Origin: Acidimicrobiaceae bacterium
Lineage (GTDB): Bacteria > Actinomycetota > Acidimicrobiia > Acidimicrobiales > RAAP-2
Direction: 5' to 3'
Assembly: GCA_003168075.1 (NCBI GenBank)
Contig: PMTL01000227.1
Coordinates: forward strand, 223-42,807
Length of the DNA stretch: 42,585 nucleotides
Shown: in pieces, positions 8,581-18,153 of the stretch
Layout: every line of letters starts with the position of its first letter
How positions within the stretch are numbered: the stretch's first letter is position 1
Position numbers and translations under genes: made by a program
Notes under the pieces: generated by a model
Told to the model about the DNA's origin: nothing
The model's database searches: none
Seen by the model: the letters and a program-made list of their open reading frames with translations, nothing else

Positions 8581-10995
8581 ATGAACAGTCCCCGTTACGT
8601 AAAGTTTTTCGATGAGTTCGGCATCGAGGATGTTCCCTTGGTCGGCGGCAAGAACGCTTCCCTCGGCGAAATGTACCAGAAGTTGTCCGACCAGGGCGTG
8701 CGCGTGCCCAACGGTTTTGCTACTACTGCGGACGCGTATCGCTACGCCCTCGAACAGACCGGAGCGGTGAAGTTCCTGCACGAAGTTCTCGACGACCTTG
8801 ATCCGAGTGACGTCACGGACCTCGCCCGTCGCGCAAAGCGCGCCCGCGAAATCGTGTACGGAGCGGGTCTTCCGGACGACCTCGCCGCCGAGATCGTCGC
8901 GGGCTACCGTCGCCTTCAACAGGAGTACGGCGACGATGTCCGTCTCGCGGTGCGCTCGTCGGCCACGGCTGAGGACCTACCCACGGCGAGCTTCGCGGGC
9001 CAGCAAGAGACCTTCTTGAACGTGCACGGCGAGGAAAGTTTGCTCGACGCCTGTCGGCGCTGTTTCGCCAGTCTCTTCACGGACCGCTCCATCCACTATC
9101 GCGTGGACCAGGGATTCGACCACTACGAGGTCGCGCTCTCAATCGGCGTGATGAAGATGGTTCGCTCCGACCTCGCCTCATCGGGAGTCATGTTCTCACT
9201 TGACACGGAGTCCGGGTTCCGCGACGTCGTGTTCGTCACCGGCGCCTACGGTCTCGGTGAGAACGTCGTCCAAGGGGCGGTCGACCCTGACGAGTTCTAC
9301 GTTCACAAGCCGACGCTGGCGCAAGGTCACCGAACGGTCCTTCGCCGCCTTCTTGGCGACAAGGCCGTGAAGATGATCTTCCTCGAAGGCGAGGCGACAG
9401 CGACGACACGCAACGTTCCGACGCCGAAGTCTGACAGGGAGCGATTCTGCCTCACTGACGACGACGTCCTTGAGTTAGCCGACAACGCGGTCGTAATCGA
9501 AGCGCACTATCAGAAGCCGATGGACATGGAATGGGCGAAGGACGGCCTCGATGGGAAGATCTACATCGTCCAGGCCCGGCCCGAGACGGTGGCTTCACAG
9601 CGCGAAGCGAACGTCTTCGAGAACTACGTCCTCGAGGGTGGCGGCGAAGTCATGGTGGAGGGTCGCTCGGTGGGCGAAAAGATCGCTTCAGGTACCGCGC
9701 GGATCATCGACAGCGTGGCGCACCTCGCCGAGTTCCAACCTGGTGAGGTGCTCGTCGCCGACTTGACGACCCCTGACTGGGAACCCGTGATGAAGACCGC
9801 TTCGGCCATCGTCACCAACCGCGGTGGACGAACGTGTCACGCGGCGATCATCGCCCGCGAACTCGGCGTTCCCGCCGTCGTGGGCACGGGCAACGCGACG
9901 ACCACGGTGCCCAGCGGCACCCCGGTCACCGTCTCCTGCGCCGAGGGCGACTCGGGGCGCGTGTATCGCGGTGCGGTGGGCTTTCACGTCGAGCGCAGCG
10001 ATGTCGGTGATCTCGCGCGTCCCAAGACGAAGATTATGATCAATCTCGGCAATCCCGATCTCGCGTTCAAGACCTCATTCTTGCCGAACGACGGCGTGGG
10101 TCTCGCGCGCATGGAGTTCATCATCAGCGAGTCGATACGTGCTCACCCGCTCGCGTTGATCCATCCAGAGAAGGTGAGCGACTCCCAAGCGCGTGCGGCG
10201 ATCGCCCGACTCATTCAGAACTACCCGAGTGGCGAGGCGTTCTTCGTGGAGCGACTCTCCGAAGGCATCGGTACGATCGCCGCCGCGTTCTGGCCAAAGC
10301 CAGTCGTGGTACGAATGTCAGACTTTAAGACGAACGAGTACGCCAGTTTGCTGGGCGGGGCCGATTTCGAGCCCATGGAGAGCAACCCGATGATCGGATT
10401 TCGTGGGGCTTCGCGCTACGCGCACCCGGCGTACGAAGAGGGTTTCGCTCTCGAATGCAACGCCATGAAGCGGGTCCGCGAGCAGATGGGGCTCACCAAC
10501 GTGGTGCTCATGTTGCCCTTCGTTCGTCGAGTTGGCGAGGCTGAACGGGTCCTGGCGCGGATGGCGGAGTTCGGGCTTCGACGCGGCGAGAACGGCCTCG
10601 AGGTTTACGCAATGTGCGAGATCCCTAACAACGTCATCTTGATCGACCAGTTCTCGACCTACTTCGACGGATTCTCGATCGGCTCGAACGACCTCACGCA
10701 ACTTACCTTGGGCGTCGATCGCGACAGCGAGATCGTTGCCTTCGATTATGACGAACGCGATGACGGCGTGAAGGCGATGATCAGGCTCGCCGTTGAGGGT
10801 TGCCGGCGAAACAAGATTCACTCCGGGCTGTGCGGTCAGGCACCTTCGGACTACCCGGACATGGCTGCGTTCCTCGTTGAACTCGGAATTGACTCGATGA
10901 GCCTCAACCCCGACACGGTGCTGAAGACTACGAGGCAGGTTCTCGAGTTGGAGAAGGAGTGGGCCCGCTCGTCCGACGGCGCTCAGGGAAGCTGA
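8581..10995 (+). CDS. ppsA: Phosphoenolpyruvate synthase (pyruvate, water dikinase)
   Basis: Strong RBS (CAAGGAGGAA); LVGGKNASLGEMYQ, VAVRSSATAEDLPTASFAGQQETFLN-type motif, NRGGRTCHAAIIARELGVPAVVGT (catalytic His), C-terminal PEP-utilising TIM barrel (GSNDLTQLTLGVDRDS, SGLCGQAPSDYP). Confidence 0.95.
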   Translation: MNSPRYVKFFDEFGIEDVPLVGGKNASLGEMYQKLSDQGVRVPNGFATTADAYRYALEQTGAVKFLHEVLDDLDPSDVTDLARRAKRAREIVYGAGLPDDLAAEIVAGYRRLQQEYGDDVRLAVRSSATAEDLPTASFAGQQETFLNVHGEESLLDACRRCFASLFTDRSIHYRVDQGFDHYEVALSIGVMKMVRSDLASSGVMFSLDTESGFRDVVFVTGAYGLGENVVQGAVDPDEFYVHKPTLAQGHRTVLRRLLGDKAVKMIFLEGEATATTRNVPTPKSDRERFCLTDDDVLELADNAVVIEAHYQKPMDMEWAKDGLDGKIYIVQARPETVASQREANVFENYVLEGGGEVMVEGRSVGEKIASGTARIIDSVAHLAEFQPGEVLVADLTTPDWEPVMKTASAIVTNRGGRTCHAAIIARELGVPAVVGTGNATTTVPSGTPVTVSCAEGDSGRVYRGAVGFHVERSDVGDLARPKTKIMINLGNPDLAFKTSFLPNDGVGLARMEFIISESIRAHPLALIHPEKVSDSQARAAIARLIQNYPSGEAFFVERLSEGIGTIAAAFWPKPVVVRMSDFKTNEYASLLGGADFEPMESNPMIGFRGASRYAHPAYEEGFALECNAMKRVREQMGLTNVVLMLPFVRRVGEAERVLARMAEFGLRRGENGLEVYAMCEIPNNVILIDQFSTYFDGFSIGSNDLTQLTLGVDRDSEIVAFDYDERDDGVKAMIRLAVEGCRRNKIHSGLCGQAPSDYPDMAAFLVELGIDSMSLNPDTVLKTTRQVLELEKEWARSSDGAQGS

Positions 10996-11261
10996 CGACA
11001 TGAAGCTCGAACCATCTGCGTCCATTGGAGCTGAGGAAGTTTCGTCTCCCTCAACGCCCCGCTGCGGGCGACGGGGACCGGCGGCTATGAGGTGATCGAT
11101 AACTTTCGGCTGCGTTCATCCGTGTCGACGTTGACCTGGCTCCTTGAGCGCGAAGTCGAAACGATCTCACGCCTCGTGATCGTCCTGTCGCGCCGCCACA
11201 CCATCAACGTCTTCGTTGATCCTTGGCGCGCGGAGCCGAGGCGGATCGGAGGTTCACCTTG

Positions 11262-12272
11262 GGGTTCGTAACCGGAGCCCAGAACTTCGACGTGGTCAGC
11301 TTGGGCGACGTCGTGACCGATGAGTTCGTCCACCTCCCCGACGGTCCCGCACGAGTGCGCGTCGACGACGAGGGGCGCTGGCTCGAGATTCCCCTCGGCA
11401 CCAAAATCGTCGTCGGAGAAGACTCTCCCACGAGCGCGGGAGGGAGCGCCGCCAACGCTGCCGTGGCGATGTCGCGTCTCGGGCTCCGTGTAGGTCTTGC
11501 GAGTTACCTGGCCCACGATCAAATCGGGCTCGACATCTTGAGCGCGATGCGTGGGGACGGCGTCAGGACCGACCTCGTGCAGGTCGACTCACCGAGTCAC
11601 ACGGTACGAAACTTCATACTCTCCTTCGGTAGCGAGCGAACTATTCTCGTGCGTCATGCTGAGTTCAACTACCACTGGAAGGGACTGAGGGACCACGAGG
11701 TTCCCGCGTGGCTGTACGTCAACTCACTGGGTCCTGACGCATTGACCTATCAAGACGAACTGGCCGACTGGTTGGACAATCACCCAGGCGTGCGGCTGGC
11801 CTTTCAGCCGGGCACTTTCCAGGTCGAAGCGGGCACGAAACGACTCGCTCGCCTGTACGAGAGGGCCGAGGTACTGCTCTGTAGTCGCGCTGCCGCTGAG
11901 GAAATCGCGGGCACGCTGGGTGCCGAGGTCGGCCAGACAATCGAGGCCCTTAGGAAACTCGGACCCCGAAGCGTAGTGGTGTTCAACAAAACTGGCGGGG
12001 CCGTCGCCGACGACCAAGTCCAGCACCTTTTCGTCGAGGAGTTCTCTGAACCGGAGCCTCCGCTGGACGTGACGGGGGTGGGAGACGCGTTCGCCGCGAC
12101 GATCGTCGCGGCCATGATTCAAGGCGTGCCCTTGCGAGAGGCACTTCGCTGGGCGGCGTTGAACGCCGCCCACGTAGCGCGCCAGTTCGGGACACAAATC
12201 GGCCTCCTGCGCCTCAAGGAGCTCGCCGCTCGACTCGAGGCGGTTCCGAAGTTCGTCGCCCACGATCGATAG
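11262..12272 (+). CDS. PfkB/ribokinase-family carbohydrate kinase
   Basis: VSLGDVVTDEF, TSAGGSAANAAVAMSRLGL, and C-terminal DVTGVGDAFAATIVAAM signature; start codon uncertain. Confidence 0.85.
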   Translation, partial: GFVTGAQNFDVVSLGDVVTDEFVHLPDGPARVRVDDEGRWLEIPLGTKIVVGEDSPTSAGGSAANAAVAMSRLGLRVGLASYLAHDQIGLDILSAMRGDGVRTDLVQVDSPSHTVRNFILSFGSERTILVRHAEFNYHWKGLRDHEVPAWLYVNSLGPDALTYQDELADWLDNHPGVRLAFQPGTFQVEAGTKRLARLYERAEVLLCSRAAAEEIAGTLGAEVGQTIEALRKLGPRSVVVFNKTGGAVADDQVQHLFVEEFSEPEPPLDVTGVGDAFAATIVAAMIQGVPLREALRWAALNAAHVARQFGTQIGLLRLKELAARLEAVPKFVAHDR

Positions 12273-12478
12273 GGCACGCGGCCTTGTCGTCGCGCGACCT
12301 CGCAGTAGATGACCCGACGCCGATCTGCTCTTCGCGCTGGCTCCGTTTGCGAATCTCGACCACCACGCGATCTCTGCGCCACGGCGAGACGAGTCTGCTA
12401 GCCAGTACGCTCGGCGAGCGCGATCGCCACGCGCGATCCCGTCTACGGGTCGGTCGTTATGGTCGGACTCTGCAGTGT

Positions 12479-12670
12479 CACGACCGACGGACGCTGGCGG
12501 CCCTGGTCGAGCAGGTGGCCCGTGTTACCGAAGAAGTACCCGAGCTCGTCGAACTCGACTCGAATCCGTCCATCGTCACGCCGGCCGGCGCGCTCGTCAT
12601 TGACTGCAAGGCGCATCTCGCCCCTCGTCACCTCGGCCCGGGTCCGATGTTTCGAACCCTGCACCCATGA
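12479..12670 (+). pseudogene. Remnant of C-terminal ATP-grasp domain of an ADP-forming acyl-CoA synthetase / Pat-type acetyltransferase
   Basis: Only DRRTLAALVEQVARVTEEVPELVELDSNPSIVTPAGALVIDCKAHLAPRHLGPGPMFRTLHP is recognisable (family pattern L..lv..vPE..ELD.NP......G....D...rl.P); no upstream CoA-ligase domains. Confidence 0.6.
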
Positions 12671-12841
12671 GGTTGACCCTCCAGGGCGTCAAGCCCCGCG
12701 AAGCGCACGACAAGAGAGGTGCTCAAGGAGTCGAAACGGGACCTTCTTCCCTGGCTGAAGGTTCGCACGCTGCGCGAGACTGCAGTCGTGTTGGATAGCC
12801 ACGATGCGAACGAGCAACGACGACGCGAGGACGTCGCGACA

Positions 12842-13996
12842 ATGAGTGTCGGTGCCTCGGTCGTGTTGCGCGTGGACGATCTCGCGACGTTGATCACGAG
12901 GTTGTCCGAGCTCGGTTACGAGGTGAAGGGACCCGTCGTTCGGGCGGGGGCGATCGTGTCCGGCGCGCTGAGTGGCGTTGGGGACCTTCCGAAGGGCGTT
13001 CACGACGAACAGGGTCCTGGCGAGTACCGAATCGCGCACGGCGATGACGATCACCTCTTTGACTGGGCCGTCGGTCCGAGCGGTTGGAAGCCTGAGTTCT
13101 TTCCCCCTCACGACGAGTTGTGGCGCGCACGAGTCGGCGACGGCCACGTGGAGCTGGTCGAGATCCCCGACGAGCCACGCCCGCTCGCGGTAGTGGGAGC
13201 GCGACCTTGTGAGGCAGCCGCCCTCGGGGTACTTGATCGCGTCTTCATCGATGGGGCGCATCGCGACACGCGCTACGTCGAGCGTCGCGAGAACGCCTTT
13301 GTCGCGGTCGTGGAGTGCTCGAGTCCCGCGGCGACCTGTTTTTGTGACTCCATGAGCTCGGGTCCGAACATCGAGGTCGGTTTCGATTTGGCGCTCACGG
13401 AGTTGGACGATGACGACGGCCATCGGTTCTTGGCGCGCGTCGGTTCTGTCCGCGCACTCGCCGCGCTCGAGGGCGTGGCGTTCGTGCTCGCCTCGGCCGT
13501 CGACTTCTCCGCACGCGACGCTGTGCTCGAGGGCGCTCGGCGTCGAATGGTTCGTCACCTGGACGTCGACGGTCTCGCCGGGGTGCTCGCGAGAAATCTG
13601 GAACACCCGCGTTGGGCCGAGGTGGCCGAGCGCTGCCTCTCGTGCGGTAATTGCACGCTGGTTTGTCCGACGTGCTTTTGCAGCGATGTACGCGACGCGA
13701 CCGATCTCGACGGAGACGTGGTTCGCCAACGCACGTGGTCGTCGTGCTTCAGTGTCGACCACTCATATCTGCACGGCGGCGCGGTACGTCCGACGACACA
13801 GTCGCGCTATCGCCAGTGGATGACTCACAAGCTCTCGTCGTGGTGGGACCAGTTCGACACGACCGGCTGCGTGGGCTGTGGCCGATGCGTCGCCTGGTGT
13901 CCCGTCGGCATCGACCTCACCGAAGAGGCAGCGGCAATCGTTCGCTTCGACGGCGTGACCTCGGTGACGCGGCCGAGCGTACGGAGTCACTTGTGA
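12842..13996 (+). CDS. [NiFe] hydrogenase FeS (beta) subunit, 4Fe-4S dicluster protein, HyhB/HydB-like
   Basis: CLSCGNCTLVCPTCFCSDVRD and CVGCGRCVAWCPVGIDL cluster motifs; first gene of hydrogenase operon; ATG at 12842 more likely than upstream 12719. Confidence 0.88.
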   Translation: MSVGASVVLRVDDLATLITRLSELGYEVKGPVVRAGAIVSGALSGVGDLPKGVHDEQGPGEYRIAHGDDDHLFDWAVGPSGWKPEFFPPHDELWRARVGDGHVELVEIPDEPRPLAVVGARPCEAAALGVLDRVFIDGAHRDTRYVERRENAFVAVVECSSPAATCFCDSMSSGPNIEVGFDLALTELDDDDGHRFLARVGSVRALAALEGVAFVLASAVDFSARDAVLEGARRRMVRHLDVDGLAGVLARNLEHPRWAEVAERCLSCGNCTLVCPTCFCSDVRDATDLDGDVVRQRTWSSCFSVDHSYLHGGAVRPTTQSRYRQWMTHKLSSWWDQFDTTGCVGCGRCVAWCPVGIDLTEEAAAIVRFDGVTSVTRPSVRSHL

Positions 13997-14457
13997 GATC
14001 GATAGACGAACTCGTTGCCGCTCACCCTTTCGCGGCCGGACTCAATGACGAGCACCTGGCGTTGGTGGCGGGGTGCGCCCACAACGTCTCACTAGACACG
14101 GACACGATGCTCTGCGTGGAAGGGGCGAGCGCTGACATGTTCTACCTCTTGCGTCGAGGTCACGTTTCGATCGAGGTGCACCAGGCGGGGCGCGGCCCGA
14201 TCGTGATCGAGACCGTGGGACCGGGGGACGCGGTGGGATGGAGTTGGCTCGTGCCCCCGTATCGCTGGACTTTTGACGCGCGCGCAATCCAACCGGTGGG
14301 CGCTCTCGCCATCGACGGCGCGTGTCTGCGCGCGAAGTCTCTCGAGGACACGACGCTCGGCTTCGCCCTCTTGTCACGAGTGACGCAAGAGCTCCTCGAA
14401 CGACTTCAGGCAACCCGAGTACGGCTGCTCGACCTCTACGGGGAGCCACGTGGCTAG
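13993..14457 (+). CDS. Cyclic nucleotide-binding domain (CRP/FNR-like effector domain) protein within hydrogenase operon
   Basis: GTG overlaps stop of upstream gene (ACTTGTGA); LCVEGASADMFYLLRRGHVSIEVHQAGRGPIVIETVGPGDAVGWSWLV; no DNA-binding HTH follows. Confidence 0.85.
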   Translation: MRSIDELVAAHPFAAGLNDEHLALVAGCAHNVSLDTDTMLCVEGASADMFYLLRRGHVSIEVHQAGRGPIVIETVGPGDAVGWSWLVPPYRWTFDARAIQPVGALAIDGACLRAKSLEDTTLGFALLSRVTQELLERLQATRVRLLDLYGEPRG

Positions 14458-15304
14458 TGCGACTGAGTTCAGCGTTCCACGCTCCGCGTTGACCCCGGCG
14501 TTGTATCGCGTCGTAGCTCGAGGGCGCGAGACGGCCGATGTCGTCACTCTCTGGCTCGAATCGCTTGACGGCGAGCGGCTCTCGTTTCGATCGGGCCAGT
14601 TCAACATGTTGAGCGCCCTTGGGGTGGGCGAGGTCGCCGTCTCGGTCAGCGGTTCACCGAGTGATCCCGGTCCGCTGCGCCACACGGTGCGTGACGTCGG
14701 CGCGGTGACGCACGCCCTGTGTTCGTGCGACGTCGGCGATGTCATCGGAGTGCGCGGGCCCTTTGGCACCGACTGGGGCGTCACGGGAAACGCGACTCCG
14801 CACGACACAGTTGTCGTCGCCGGTGGTATCGGACTCGCGCCGCTACGAGGGGCGGTCGAGGAGTTGGCGGCGGCTCAACGCGAAGGCGCGGGGCGAGTAT
14901 TCGTGCTAGTGGGCGCGCGTGAGCCCGACCAGATGGTCTTTTTGGACGACCTGGCGGAGTGGGAGAAAGCGGGCGTGGTGGTCCTCATCACCGTCGATCG
15001 TCCGGCACCCGGGTGGAGCGGTCGCGTCGGGCTGGTGACGACACTTCTCGCGAACGCGGGCTTTGACGCTCGCCACTGCCGCGTGCTCATATGCGGACCC
15101 GAAATAATGATGCGATTCACGGCGCGCGCGCTGAACGAGCTTGGCGTCGATCTCGCGTCGATCTGGGTGTCGCTCGAACGAAACATGCAATGCGGGCTCG
15201 GCTGGTGTGGGCACTGTCAACTCGGTCCCTTGCTGTTGTGTCGTGATGGTCCCGTTGTGAACTACCTTGAGGCGAGCGCGCTCATGAACGAGCGTGAGCG
15301 ATGA
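14450..15304 (+). CDS. [NiFe] hydrogenase FAD/NAD(P)-binding (gamma) subunit, HyhG/HydG-like
   Basis: [47 protein letters not shown] (2Fe-2S site typical of this family). Confidence 0.9.
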   Translation: MASATEFSVPRSALTPALYRVVARGRETADVVTLWLESLDGERLSFRSGQFNMLSALGVGEVAVSVSGSPSDPGPLRHTVRDVGAVTHALCSCDVGDVIGVRGPFGTDWGVTGNATPHDTVVVAGGIGLAPLRGAVEELAAAQREGAGRVFVLVGAREPDQMVFLDDLAEWEKAGVVVLITVDRPAPGWSGRVGLVTTLLANAGFDARHCRVLICGPEIMMRFTARALNELGVDLASIWVSLERNMQCGLGWCGHCQLGPLLLCRDGPVVNYLEASALMNERER

Positions 15305-16137
15305 GTGCCGACACCCCCGTCGCGCGTCCGACGCTCGCCGTGTGGAAGTTCGCCTCCTGTGACGGCTGCCAACTGAGCTTGCTCGACCTCGAGCCGGAGT
15401 TGCTCGCGATCACGCGCGCCGTGCAAATCGCGCATTTTACCGAGATGACGCGCGCCCACGTCGAGGGGCCCTACGACGTCTCACTGGTCGAAGGTTCGAT
15501 CACCACCGAGGCCGACGTTGCCCGCATCCTCGAGGTCCGTGAGCAGTCGCGCTATCTCATAACGATCGGGGCGTGCGCGGCGACGGGCGGCGTCCAGGCC
15601 TTGCGCAACTTCGTAGAGCCGGGAACCTACCCCGCGATGGTCTACGCGCATCCCGAGTACCTGCGCGCACTCGACACTTCGACGCCCGTGTCGGCCCACG
15701 TCGTCGTTGACTACGAATTGAGAGGGTGCCCCATCGATCGGTTCCAGTTGCTCGAGGTAATCCTCGCCCTCCTCTCTCACCGTCGGCCCATCGTTGCCAC
15801 TCACTCGGTGTGTCAGGAATGCAAGGCACGTGGCACGGTCTGTCTCGCCGTTTCCGGCGAGAGCGCCTGCCTCGGGCCGGTGACCCGCGCGGGGTGTAAC
15901 GCGCTCTGCCCGTCGGTCGGCAGGGGCTGTTTTGGCTGTTTTGGCCCGAGTGAGGGCGCGAACGTGGGTTCACTGATGCAGTGGCTACGTTCGCACGGAC
16001 ACGCCGACGTCACGCTGGCTCGATTGCTGCAGACCTTTAACGCGGCTGCACCCGCCTTTCGCGAGGTGGCGACGAATCTCGTCGCCACGAAGGTGACGCT
16101 CGTCGCCCAGCCACTCATGCGAAAGGAGCGGTCGTGA
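15301..16137 (+). CDS. [NiFe] hydrogenase small (delta) subunit
   Basis: [81 protein letters not shown]. Confidence 0.93.
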   Translation: MSADTPVARPTLAVWKFASCDGCQLSLLDLEPELLAITRAVQIAHFTEMTRAHVEGPYDVSLVEGSITTEADVARILEVREQSRYLITIGACAATGGVQALRNFVEPGTYPAMVYAHPEYLRALDTSTPVSAHVVVDYELRGCPIDRFQLLEVILALLSHRRPIVATHSVCQECKARGTVCLAVSGESACLGPVTRAGCNALCPSVGRGCFGCFGPSEGANVGSLMQWLRSHGHADVTLARLLQTFNAAAPAFREVATNLVATKVTLVAQPLMRKERS

Positions 16138-17435
16138 CGCACGGTACGAATCGCAACCGGACGGTGAGCGCCGAGGGAGTCGCGCGCGTCGAAGGGGAGG
16201 GGTCGCTGCGCGTCGTCGTGCACGACGGCACCGTGAGTGAAGTGTCGCTCGACATCTTCGAGCCGCCGCGCTACTTCGAAGCCATGCTGGTCGGGCGGCA
16301 CTTCAGCGAAGCCCCGGACATTACGGCGCGGATATGTGGCATCTGTCCCGTCGCCTATCAACTGACCGCGTGCGCGGCAATGGAAGACGCCGCGGGGATC
16401 GTCGTCGATGACCGGGTGCAACTCCTGCGCCGGCTGCTCTACTGCGGCGAGTGGATCCAGAGCCACGCGCTGCACGTCTACTTGCTCCACGCCCCGGACT
16501 TTCTCAAGTGCCAGGACGCGGTTGAGCTGGCCGAACGCGAGCCGAACGTGATCGAACGAGGTCTCGCGCTCAAGCGGACGGGCAACCTCGTCATGGAGAC
16601 CGTCGGCGGTAGGGCGGTGCATCCGGTCAACGTTCGCGTGGGCGGCTTCTACAGCGCGCCCGAGCCCGCGGCGATCGCCGCGCTCGCCCATCCGCTCGAG
16701 CGCGCGCTCGACGCAGCCCTCGCGACCGTGAACTGGGTCGCCGGGTTCGACTTTCCTGACGTCACCTCCTCCTACCGATTCGTCGCGCTGCGTCAAGATG
16801 GACGGTACGCGATCGACGGAGGACGTCCGGGATCCTCGGACGGACTGGACGTCGCGCCACAGCGCTTCGCCGAACTCTCGGTCGAAGAGCACGTGGCGCG
16901 CTCGACCGCACTGCACGCTCGCCTCGACGGTCGGAGCTACCTCACCGGCCCACTCGCGCGCTACGCACTGAACGCGCCTCTCTTTCCCGAAGTCGTACGA
17001 AACGCGGCTCGCGCGGCCGGACTCGGCGAGACGTGCGTGAATCCCTTTCAGAGCATCGTCGTTCGTGCGCTCGAGATGGTGTTCGCCTGTGACGAGGCCC
17101 TGCGTCTCGTCGCCCAGTACGAGCCGCCCGTCCCCGCGGCCGACGTGGTTGTCGCCCGGGCCGGAGTCGGTACTGGGGTTACCGAGGCACCGAGAGGGCT
17201 GCTCCTGCACCAGTATGAAATTGACGCTGACGGCAACATCGTGCGTGCGCGGATCATGCCGCCCACTTCCCAGAACCAGCTCACTATCGAAGAGGATCTG
17301 CGCCGAGTCGTCGAGGGTGGTCTCGATCTCAACGACGACGACTTGCGGTGGCGCTGCGAGCAGGCGGTGCGCAACCACGACCCGTGCATCTCGTGCGCCG
17401 CGCACTTCCTCGACCTGAAGGTCGAGCACTCGTGA
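16134..17435 (+). CDS. [NiFe] hydrogenase large (alpha) subunit, group-3b-like
   Basis: L1 motif [15 protein letters not shown] and L2 motif [19 protein letters not shown] with short C-terminal extension. Confidence 0.94.
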   Translation: MTHGTNRNRTVSAEGVARVEGEGSLRVVVHDGTVSEVSLDIFEPPRYFEAMLVGRHFSEAPDITARICGICPVAYQLTACAAMEDAAGIVVDDRVQLLRRLLYCGEWIQSHALHVYLLHAPDFLKCQDAVELAEREPNVIERGLALKRTGNLVMETVGGRAVHPVNVRVGGFYSAPEPAAIAALAHPLERALDAALATVNWVAGFDFPDVTSSYRFVALRQDGRYAIDGGRPGSSDGLDVAPQRFAELSVEEHVARSTALHARLDGRSYLTGPLARYALNAPLFPEVVRNAARAAGLGETCVNPFQSIVVRALEMVFACDEALRLVAQYEPPVPAADVVVARAGVGTGVTEAPRGLLLHQYEIDADGNIVRARIMPPTSQNQLTIEEDLRRVVEGGLDLNDDDLRWRCEQAVRNHDPCISCAAHFLDLKVEHS

Positions 17436-17914
17436 GTCCTCTCGACGTCGTCGTGGCGGGTCTCGGCAATTCGTACCGTGGCGACGACGCCGTGGGCCCG
17501 CTCGTCGTCGAATTACTCGCGGGCGCGAATTGCGGCGTGCGTGACGTGGGACCACTGGAGGAGCCACTTGACCTGCTGGGTCGTTTCGACGGAGCAGATC
17601 TCGCGATCGTGATCGACGCCGTGCGCTCGGGGGCTCCGATCGGCACCGTGCGGGTGCTGGACGTCGACGTGGCGAACTCGGACGACGACGGTCGGGCCGA
17701 ACCCGCCGTCACGAGCACCCACGGTATTGGTCTTGTCGGGGTGCTTCGCCTCGCGCGCGCGGTCGGCCGGTCTCCACGACGTCTGGTGGTCGTGACGGTC
17801 GAGGGCGAGGCCTTCGAGTTGGGCTCCGCCATGAGTGCGGCGGTGAGGGCGGCAGTGCCCGAGGCACTCCTGGCGGTGACCGCGTTGATTGAAAGTGAGC
17901 AACTATGTGCGTGA
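17432..17914 (+). CDS. Hydrogenase maturation protease (HycI/HyaD family)
   Basis: VVVAGLGNSYRGDDAVGPLVVELL, DAVRSGAPIGTV, STHGIGLVGVLRLA; overlaps stop of large subunit gene. Confidence 0.92.
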   Translation: MSPLDVVVAGLGNSYRGDDAVGPLVVELLAGANCGVRDVGPLEEPLDLLGRFDGADLAIVIDAVRSGAPIGTVRVLDVDVANSDDDGRAEPAVTSTHGIGLVGVLRLARAVGRSPRRLVVVTVEGEAFELGSAMSAAVRAAVPEALLAVTALIESEQLCA

Positions 17915-18153
17915 GTCGGTTCTATGAAGTGCTGCGTCGTGACGGACTCGCCTGGGTGGAAGTTGAAGACGTCAACCGCGTTAACTCGCGAGCGTCGCTG
18001 CTCGCCTACGACGGTGTAGAACTCTGCGCAGGTGATTGGGTGAGCGTGCACAGTGGCTACGTGATCGACCGCGTGGACGCCATCGAGGCGGCTCGTGTCG
18101 TGGAGGAGATTCGACTCGCGAAGACGTCGTCAGTGAAGGGGGACCGCTCGTGA
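17905..18153 (+). CDS. hypC: Hydrogenase assembly chaperone HypC/HupF family
   Basis: 82 aa beginning with invariant Met-Cys (MCVSRFYEVL), DWVSVHSGYVIDRVDAIEA. Confidence 0.85.
   Translation: MCVSRFYEVLRRDGLAWVEVEDVNRVNSRASLLAYDGVELCAGDWVSVHSGYVIDRVDAIEAARVVEEIRLAKTSSVKGDRS

Noticed and set aside
12689-13762. 357-aa minus-strand ORF opposite the hydrogenase FeS subunit
   Set aside because: Antisense shadow ORF with no domain signature.
15813-17567. 584-aa minus-strand ORF opposite the hydrogenase large subunit
   Set aside because: Arg/His-rich low-complexity translation antisense to a gene with intact catalytic motifs; typical GC-rich shadow ORF.
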